Source of the DNA: Chloroflexota bacterium | GTDB lineage: Bacteria > Chloroflexota > Anaerolineae > UBA7937 > B3-Chlor | DNA length: 5,561 nt | NCBI GenBank assembly: GCA_030616025.1 | Contig: JAUWYD010000094.1 | Span: 1 to 5,561 of the forward strand | Direction: 5' to 3' | Shown: positions 1 through 3,723 of the stretch, one piece after another | Position numbering within the stretch: the first letter of the stretch is position 1 | Layout of the letters: the number at the start of each line of letters is the position of its first letter | Program-made: the position numbers and the translations under genes | Notes under the pieces: generated by a model | What the model was told of the DNA's origin: nothing | Database searches by the model: none | The model's input: the letters and a program-made list of their open reading frames with translations, nothing else

Positions 1-1
1 C

Positions 2-1084
2 GTACAGGACAACTTCCGCCTGGCCGACTCCGGGACACGCACCATCGACGTCAACATCCAGGACCCGATCACTGCCTTCTGGATCAAGTTCCAGTGTGTG
101 AACGGCGGCACGGTGAACAAGGCCAACCTGCTGCCCCAGTGCGTCAGTCAGATTCAGCTCATCGATGGCGCCGACGTGCTCTACTCGTTGAGCGGTCAGC
201 AGGCCTATGCGCTGGCGGCCTATCAGTTGGGGCAGATGCAGGAGAACATCTTTGACGAGAGCGGTACCGACCCGCAGACCTTCAGCTTCCCTATGATGTT
301 CGGCACCAAGCTCGGGGACAAGAGCCGTTCGTTCGATCCCCGGAGGTTCAAGAACCCGCAACTCCGGTTCACCTGGAACCAGGCCGCCATCAATGCCGTT
401 GGCGCCAACGGGTTCCTGGCCAACCGCCTTGACCTGTCGATCCTGGCTGACGTGATGGAAGGGGCACCGACTCCGTCGCACTTCCTGATGCACAAGGAGA
501 TCTACACTTGGACATCTGCGGCCGCAGGTTGGGAGTACATCGATCTGCCCATGGACTTCCCCTACCGAGGGATGATGCTGCGCGGGGTGAAGGCGAACAC
601 GGTCTGGCACTGGATCTTTGACCAGCTTCGCATGAACTGTGACGGTGGCCAGCACATCGCCATGAACATCCGTGGCTGGGATCTGATGAACTGGCTGGCG
701 ACTCTGCTGCCGATCTTCCACTACACCCACTGCTTCTGCGTCTCTGACGGGAATACCATCCAGTGTGTCCTTCGAGATCACGAGAGCGTACAGCTGGAGG
801 TCGACGCGGTGGCGGACACGACCACACTGTACACGAATGCCGGCTGGGGTTCTGGCGCAGTGGCGACTCGGACGGTTGGTGCTGCTGGTGCAGCAAACAT
901 GAAGATGTATGCCGACATCCAGGGCCGCAACCCCTTCGACTGCGCCTACATCCCCTTCGGCGACCAGCAGGATCCTGCAGACTGGTTCCCGACGAAGAGC
1001 TTCAAGGGCATCCGGATGGAGATTCGGGGCGGCGTCGCGGCTGCCGCCAACTCTCTGGTTCTCACTCAGGACCGTCCGTACTAG
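2..1084 (+). CDS. Probable major capsid protein, double jelly-roll type (5' end missing)
   Basis: The reading frame is open from the first bases of the window to a TAG stop, giving 360 residues; an internal GTG at 98 is not the likely start, because the residues before it continue the same beta-strand pattern (TIDVNIQDPITAFWIKF). The protein is beta-rich with few charged helices. Near the N-terminus it has an alternating strand pattern followed by 'IQLIDGADVLYSLSGQQAYAL', then 'FDPRRFKNPQLRF', 'EYIDLPMDFPYRGMMLR', and a C-terminal stretch with 'AYIPFGDQQDPADWFP' (around residue 317) and a final strand ending LTQDRPY. From memory this order resembles DJR capsid proteins of tailless dsDNA viruses of bacteria and archaea, which are usually 300-400 residues. 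I see no HK97-type features. The fold is an inference; the packaging ATPase that normally accompanies such genes is not in view. It could instead be another beta-sandwich virion protein. Confidence 0.68.
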   Translation, partial: VQDNFRLADSGTRTIDVNIQDPITAFWIKFQCVNGGTVNKANLLPQCVSQIQLIDGADVLYSLSGQQAYALAAYQLGQMQENIFDESGTDPQTFSFPMMFGTKLGDKSRSFDPRRFKNPQLRFTWNQAAINAVGANGFLANRLDLSILADVMEGAPTPSHFLMHKEIYTWTSAAAGWEYIDLPMDFPYRGMMLRGVKANTVWHWIFDQLRMNCDGGQHIAMNIRGWDLMNWLATLLPIFHYTHCFCVSDGNTIQCVLRDHESVQLEVDAVADTTTLYTNAGWGSGAVATRTVGAAGAANMKMYADIQGRNPFDCAYIPFGDQQDPADWFPTKSFKGIRMEIRGGVAAAANSLVLTQDRPY

Positions 1085-1104
1085 GCGGCGGAGCCGTTTC
1101 TCAT

Positions 1105-1196
1105 GGGCCGCTGGCGGTCGCTAGGACACCCTCTGGGCGCGGGGCATTCCGACCAACCCTGCGACCAGCGGTCGTCCTAGTGACCGTCGGCGGCCT
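1105..1196 (+). promoter_or_regulatory. Long intercistronic RNA hairpin after the capsid gene
   Basis: Bases 1105-1127 pair with 1174-1196 in 23 uninterrupted pairs: 19 Watson-Crick and four G-U (1105-1196, 1112-1189, 1114-1187, 1120-1181). Every departure from a perfect inverted repeat is a G-U wobble, so the structure is better as RNA than as DNA. The 46-base loop (1128-1173) holds a small 4-bp hairpin, GACC/GGTC at 1163-1173, next to the main stem. No T-run follows the stem directly, so it is not a standard intrinsic terminator. It lies 20 bases after the capsid stop codon. Plausible roles are 3'-end protection or processing of capsid mRNA, attenuation of downstream genes, or a genome-level signal; none is shown. 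Confidence 0.75.
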
Positions 1197-1222
1197 CCTG
1201 CCTGTCAGGAAGGGGGGCTTTT
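1194..1222 (+). promoter_or_regulatory. Ribosome site inside a small hairpin, followed by TTTT
   Basis: CCTCCTG (1194-1200) can pair with CAGGA-A-GG (1206-1213) across a 5-base loop, with one bulged A. The paired strand is the Shine-Dalgarno AGGAAGG (1207-1213), 9 bases before the ATG at 1223. A G-run and TTTT (1219-1222) follow, so the element also looks like a weak terminator. Bases 1194-1196 are shared with the foot of the long hairpin upstream, so the two structures compete for three pairs. A role in limiting translation or read-through into the next gene is inferred. Confidence 0.4.
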
Positions 1223-1564
1223 ATGCCATTGACACCTATCGTTGAGCGGGTGCTGGATCTGTGTGCAAACGCCGGGATACATGACGTGGTACTGAACAAG
1301 CGCGTGCCGGGCGAGTTGTACACCTGGCACGAGATCACCGGCATCAACAGATCGGGCCAAACCGATACCATCGAGGTAGGGCTCAAGTACGGGACGGAGT
1401 TCTTCTGCTATAGGTCGGCGGCGCCGCCGGACAAGGATCGAGCCGTACGCTTGCAGACGCACATCGTGGGACCGGGCGAGTTCGTGCCCTGCGCTCGCTT
1501 CCGAGGGGCTGGAGTGGGCCAGACGCTCGAGCTGGTCGTGAATGGTCACGACGGGCACATCTGA
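1223..1564 (+). CDS. Small beta-rich protein of unknown function (113 aa)
   Basis: I do not recognise this protein. It starts at ATG 1223 with Shine-Dalgarno AGGAAGG nine bases upstream and ends at TGA 1562. The first 20 residues (PLTPIVERVLDLCANAG) suggest one amphipathic helix. The rest reads as short strands and turns (ELYTWHEITGI, TIEVGLKYGTEFFCYRS, AVRLQTHIV, QTLELVVNG), consistent with a small beta-barrel or sandwich. Three cysteines are spread along the chain with no metal-binding spacing. There is no signal peptide or membrane segment. Its place directly after the capsid gene and 15 bases before another small gene suggests a minor virion or assembly protein, which is inference only. 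Confidence 0.75.
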   Translation: MPLTPIVERVLDLCANAGIHDVVLNKRVPGELYTWHEITGINRSGQTDTIEVGLKYGTEFFCYRSAAPPDKDRAVRLQTHIVGPGEFVPCARFRGAGVGQTLELVVNGHDGHI

Positions 1565-1579
1565 CGGAAGGAGCCCGCC

Positions 1580-1984
1580 ATGCTCTTTCAGGCCGAGATC
1601 CTCACCCCGGCCAACACGCCAGCATCCAGCCCCAGCGAGACTAAGGTTGCCATCTACCCCGGCGTCACCAACCGCATCTGGGTCGGTTTCCCCGATGGCC
1701 CCTTTGGCCTGGCTCACATGCAGATCTGGCACTCGGGCTGGCAAGTCTGGCCCTGGACCCCCCAGACGTCCTTTCACTGGAACGACTACGTATTCTCCTT
1801 CGAGGACCGCTACCCCATCACCGTCGAGCCCTTGGAGTTCGTCGTCAAGACCTGGAACCTCGACGACTTCTTTCCTCATACGCTGCTCTTCATGGTCACC
1901 ATCGAGCCCGCTCCGCCTCCGGGGGAGATGGAGGCGCTTGAGCGCACCCTCGAGGCCCTGGGCATTCTGAGAGGAGCTGGGTGA
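1580..1984 (+). CDS. Small beta-sandwich-like protein, possible minor capsid component (134 aa)
   Basis: The ATG at 1580 follows a strong GGAAGGAG (1566-1573) with 6-base spacing; the TGA stop at 1982 overlaps a following ATG (TGATG). The body is rich in aromatic residues and strand-like: KVAIYPGVTNRIWVGFP, GLAHMQIWHSGWQVWPW, DYVFSFEDRYPITVEPLEF, VVKTWNLDDFFPHTLLFMV. This pattern of short strands separated by Pro/Gly turns fits a single compact beta-sandwich of about 100 residues. The last 25 residues switch to a Pro-rich linker (APPPG) and a helix (EMEALERTLEALGIL) that could be a contact or oligomerisation tail. I recall similar unnamed proteins in environmental virus sequences but cannot name a family. 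In a DJR virus a single jelly-roll of this size could be a vertex or minor capsid protein; that role is not shown by the sequence. Confidence 0.78.
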   Translation: MLFQAEILTPANTPASSPSETKVAIYPGVTNRIWVGFPDGPFGLAHMQIWHSGWQVWPWTPQTSFHWNDYVFSFEDRYPITVEPLEFVVKTWNLDDFFPHTLLFMVTIEPAPPPGEMEALERTLEALGILRGAG

Positions 1985-2010
1985 TGCCAGGAGGTGAACT
2001 ACGCCGCTAG
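1984..2010 (+). other. Eight-codon mini-ORF overlapping the next gene's start region
   Basis: An ATG at 1984 overlaps the upstream stop (TGATG) and opens an 8-residue frame (MPGGELRR) ending at TAG 2008. It has no clear ribosome site of its own beyond reinitiation from the upstream gene, and it contains the AGGAGG (1989-1994) that appears to serve the next gene. It may be chance, a leader that couples translation, or the entry to a frameshift into the frame below. Confidence 0.25.
1989..2003 (+). promoter_or_regulatory. Strong Shine-Dalgarno pointing to an ACG codon
   Basis: AGGAGG (1989-1994, within AGGAGGTGA) is the best ribosome site in the window. The in-frame codon six bases after it is ACG (2001-2003), not ATG, GTG or TTG. 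It decides the proposed start of the following gene. Confidence 0.6.
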
Positions 2011-2504
2011 TCGAGCCATATCTAGCAGACGATGGTGTTACCCCGGTCAGCCCGCCATCCCCACGTACCGCTCTCTTCTGGGACGGGACTCACTGGCACG
2101 TACCGCGAGTGGACGACCACGGGCGCGTCCAGGTGCGGGGCGAGGATCAGCTGTTCAGCTACGAGGGCTCGTTGGGACAGTCCCGTACTGCGGCCATCAG
2201 CGGAGCGGGCGGGTTTGTAGACTCTAACTCCTGCGCTGCTGGCGAGATATGGTGTGTCACCACCATCGCATCGCGCGATCAGACTACTGCCACCACCCGA
2301 CACGGCTACTCGGCGAACGTTCAGGCCGCGCTGCACAACATCGGAGAGGTAGAGCGCGCAATTCCGGCCTGGCGAGTCGCCTACTTGTATGGGTGGTGGT
2401 GGCTCAACCCTGGCGAGTTTGTTAGAGTGGACTTTATCGGAGGGCTGGCAGGTGACCTTTGCTACGTCGCACTCACCGGCTACCGAATGACCCTGGAGGT
2501 GTGA
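2001..2504 (+). CDS. Putative virion-surface beta protein with a DG-x-x-W N-terminal motif; non-canonical ACG start
   Basis: The frame is open from 1998 to the TGA at 2502. The only ordinary start in the front part is GTG 2109, with no Shine-Dalgarno before it. The 36 residues upstream look like real protein (PLVEPYLADDGVTPVSPPSP) and complete the motif TALFWDGTHWHVPRVDDHGRVQV, which starting at GTG 2109 would cut. I therefore place the start at ACG 2001, six bases after AGGAGG, giving 167 residues. The 'DG-W ... VD-x-x-G-R-x-QV' motif is, from memory, common at the N-terminus of small unnamed virus proteins. The rest is strand-rich, ending WLNPGEFVRVDFIGGLAGDLCYVALTGYRM, typical of a compact beta-sandwich such as a spike or fibre head. 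Third codon positions are less GC-rich than in the flanking genes. Alternatives are a sequencing error or mutation of ATG, a real ACG start, or a short product from GTG 2109. Confidence 0.7.
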   Translation, partial: TPLVEPYLADDGVTPVSPPSPRTALFWDGTHWHVPRVDDHGRVQVRGEDQLFSYEGSLGQSRTAAISGAGGFVDSNSCAAGEIWCVTTIASRDQTTATTRHGYSANVQAALHNIGEVERAIPAWRVAYLYGWWWLNPGEFVRVDFIGGLAGDLCYVALTGYRMTLEV

Positions 2505-2513
2505 GAAGGAAGA

Positions 2514-3242
2514 ATGCCCCACGGAACGCCTGATTGGGGACTTGTAGGGCCGAAAGATACCGTCTTCGGCCTGGACGACTGGGGCGAGCTTGCAGTAAGG
2601 ACCTGGAGTCCGGTTAGCCACGACCGCCGGGGCGACGTGATCTGGATGGACGCCTTCGAGGAGGGGCGGAACTCCTGGCATTATGGGCTTTACGGTGTGA
2701 ACGCGGCGATCCAACTTTCTTCTGAGTGCCCCCTTCATGGAGCATATCACGTAGTGTTGGTCTCTGGGACAGGGGCAGTTCCCGGCCTCGACGTTCTCAA
2801 GAGGCTTGCCTACCCAGTGCTCGGCAACATGGGGTTTGAGTGCGCTCTCGCCATTCCTCTCGGTATCTACAGAGTTGCCTGTGCCATCGCGGTCTATGAT
2901 GGTACCAACCGCCGGGATTACCAGGTGACGTACGATCTAGCTGCCCAGACGTTGTATTACTGGACCGATCCGGGCGGTCAGGAGCAGTTCGCCACGAATG
3001 TTCGCGTGTCCACTACCTACAGTTGTTACTCCATCTTCAAGATGGTCATAGACGCCGCCGCGGGGACGTACATCAGGTTCATCCTCAACGAGCAGCTCTT
3101 CGACATGCGGGGATACCTTCCTGACGAGGTTCCCGATGACGAAGCCCCAAACATGGCCGTTGTTGTAGCCGTTCGTGGCGACGGGGACACAAGCAAGGAC
3201 ACCTATCTTGATCGCGTGATCGTGACCCAGAACGAGCCGTGA
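2514..3242 (+). CDS. Putative spike or fibre protein with a lectin-like beta-sandwich (242 aa)
   Basis: ATG 2514 lies nine bases after the previous stop. Two Shine-Dalgarno candidates exist: GAAGGAAG (2505-2512, close to the ATG) and GGAGGTG (2495-2501, 12 bases away). Residues 1-40 form a polar linker with DWGLVGPKDTVFGLDDWGELAVR, comparable in style to the N-terminus of the preceding protein. From about residue 45 the pattern DAFEEG...W, then alternating strands (HVVLVSGTG, FECALAIPLGIYRVACAIAVYDG, TLYYWTDPGG, YIRFILNEQLFDMRG) and a closing DRVIVTQNEP resembles a laminin-G/concanavalin-like or carbohydrate-binding sandwich of about 190 residues. No catalytic motif is seen. Such folds often mediate host-surface binding in viruses, so a receptor-binding or spike role is inferred. 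Many codons end in A or T compared with the last gene. Confidence 0.78.
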   Translation: MPHGTPDWGLVGPKDTVFGLDDWGELAVRTWSPVSHDRRGDVIWMDAFEEGRNSWHYGLYGVNAAIQLSSECPLHGAYHVVLVSGTGAVPGLDVLKRLAYPVLGNMGFECALAIPLGIYRVACAIAVYDGTNRRDYQVTYDLAAQTLYYWTDPGGQEQFATNVRVSTTYSCYSIFKMVIDAAAGTYIRFILNEQLFDMRGYLPDEVPDDEAPNMAVVVAVRGDGDTSKDTYLDRVIVTQNEP

Positions 3243-3257
3243 GGAGGCAAGATCCCC

Positions 3258-3443
3258 ATGCGCGACAAGCTCATCGACCTGTTCAAGACCTCTGCCCTCA
3301 TCCAGGGCGCCATGGCCCTTGCCGGATTCGGCGTCATATGCTATCTTGCAGTCGTCGGCCGCCCCGTCCCCGAGATCCTTGCAGCCATCGTCGGCACCAT
3401 CGTCGGATTCTACTTTGGGACCAAGACACGCCAAGAGGCGTAA
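3258..3443 (+). CDS. Small two-helix membrane protein, holin-like (61 aa)
   Basis: ATG 3258 follows GGAGG (3243-3247) at 10 bases; the gap to the upstream stop is 15 bases. The N-terminus is basic and amphipathic (MRDKLIDLFKT). Two hydrophobic segments follow: about residues 13-34 (LIQGAMALAGFGVICYLAVV) and 38-55 (PEILAAIVGTIVGFYFG), joined by a short GRPVP turn, and the tail is charged (TKTRQEA). This hairpin layout puts both ends on the same side of the membrane. Size, two helices and charged termini match small phage holins. In a membrane-containing tailless virus it could equally be a virion membrane protein. No endolysin gene is adjacent, so the lysis role is unsupported by context. Confidence 0.75.
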   Translation: MRDKLIDLFKTSALIQGAMALAGFGVICYLAVVGRPVPEILAAIVGTIVGFYFGTKTRQEA

Positions 3444-3454
3444 GGAGAGAAACC

Positions 3455-3673
3455 ATGGCCAAGTACAGAAGAGTCGCCCGAAACGAGTACCCGTCCACCG
3501 ACCCCGCACGCCGGGGCAAGATCGACGTCAACTATGTCTACATGGATGAGGCCTTTCAGACCGTGAACATCCGTGTGCCCCTCGAGGACGATACCGCCGA
3601 GCGGGTCGCACAGTTGCTCCGGGAGAGGGCCAGGACCGTAGAGCAAGGTGGCGCCCTCACGATCGAGGTCTAG
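3455..3673 (+). CDS. Small alpha/beta protein of unknown function (72 aa)
   Basis: The true start is ATG 3455, preceded by AAGGAGA (3442-3448), which overlaps the TAA of the membrane-protein gene; the same frame is open further upstream but only as antisense-free shadow of that gene. The N-terminus is basic (MAKYRRVARNEYPSTDPARRGK), followed by two likely strands (KIDVNYVYM, FQTVNIRVP) and a charged helix (DDTAERVAQLLRERARTVEQ), ending in a short strand (ALTIEV). There is no membrane segment or metal-binding motif. I do not recognise the family. The tight spacing indicates co-translation with the membrane protein, and the basic N-terminus could bind nucleic acid or a membrane surface, but no function can be assigned. 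Confidence 0.75.
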   Translation: MAKYRRVARNEYPSTDPARRGKIDVNYVYMDEAFQTVNIRVPLEDDTAERVAQLLRERARTVEQGGALTIEV

Positions 3674-3718
3674 CCGAAGGTGCCGCTACTGCGACCCGAA
3701 GGTGCACCCGAAGGGGGC
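3674..3718 (+). repeat. Three short direct repeats before the last gene
   Basis: CCGAAGGTGC occurs at 3674-3683 and 3696-3705, and a variant CCGAAGGGGGC at 3708-3718. Each copy contains a Shine-Dalgarno-like GAAGG; the third lies 6-7 bases before the GTG start at 3724 and is the likely ribosome site. The region is only 50 bases and non-coding. Confidence 0.5.
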
Positions 3719-3723
3719 CCAAC

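Noticed and set aside
1105..1196. tRNA or standard intrinsic terminator
   Set aside because: There is no cloverleaf or T-loop consensus, and no T-run follows the 23-pair stem directly.
1542..1970. 142-residue plus-strand frame overlapping the two small genes
   Set aside because: Pro/Ser/Arg-rich shadow of the 1580-1984 gene, which has the better ribosome site and protein-like composition.
2022..2750. 242-residue minus-strand open frame across two genes
   Set aside because: It spans the junction of two well-supported plus-strand genes and has shadow-like composition.
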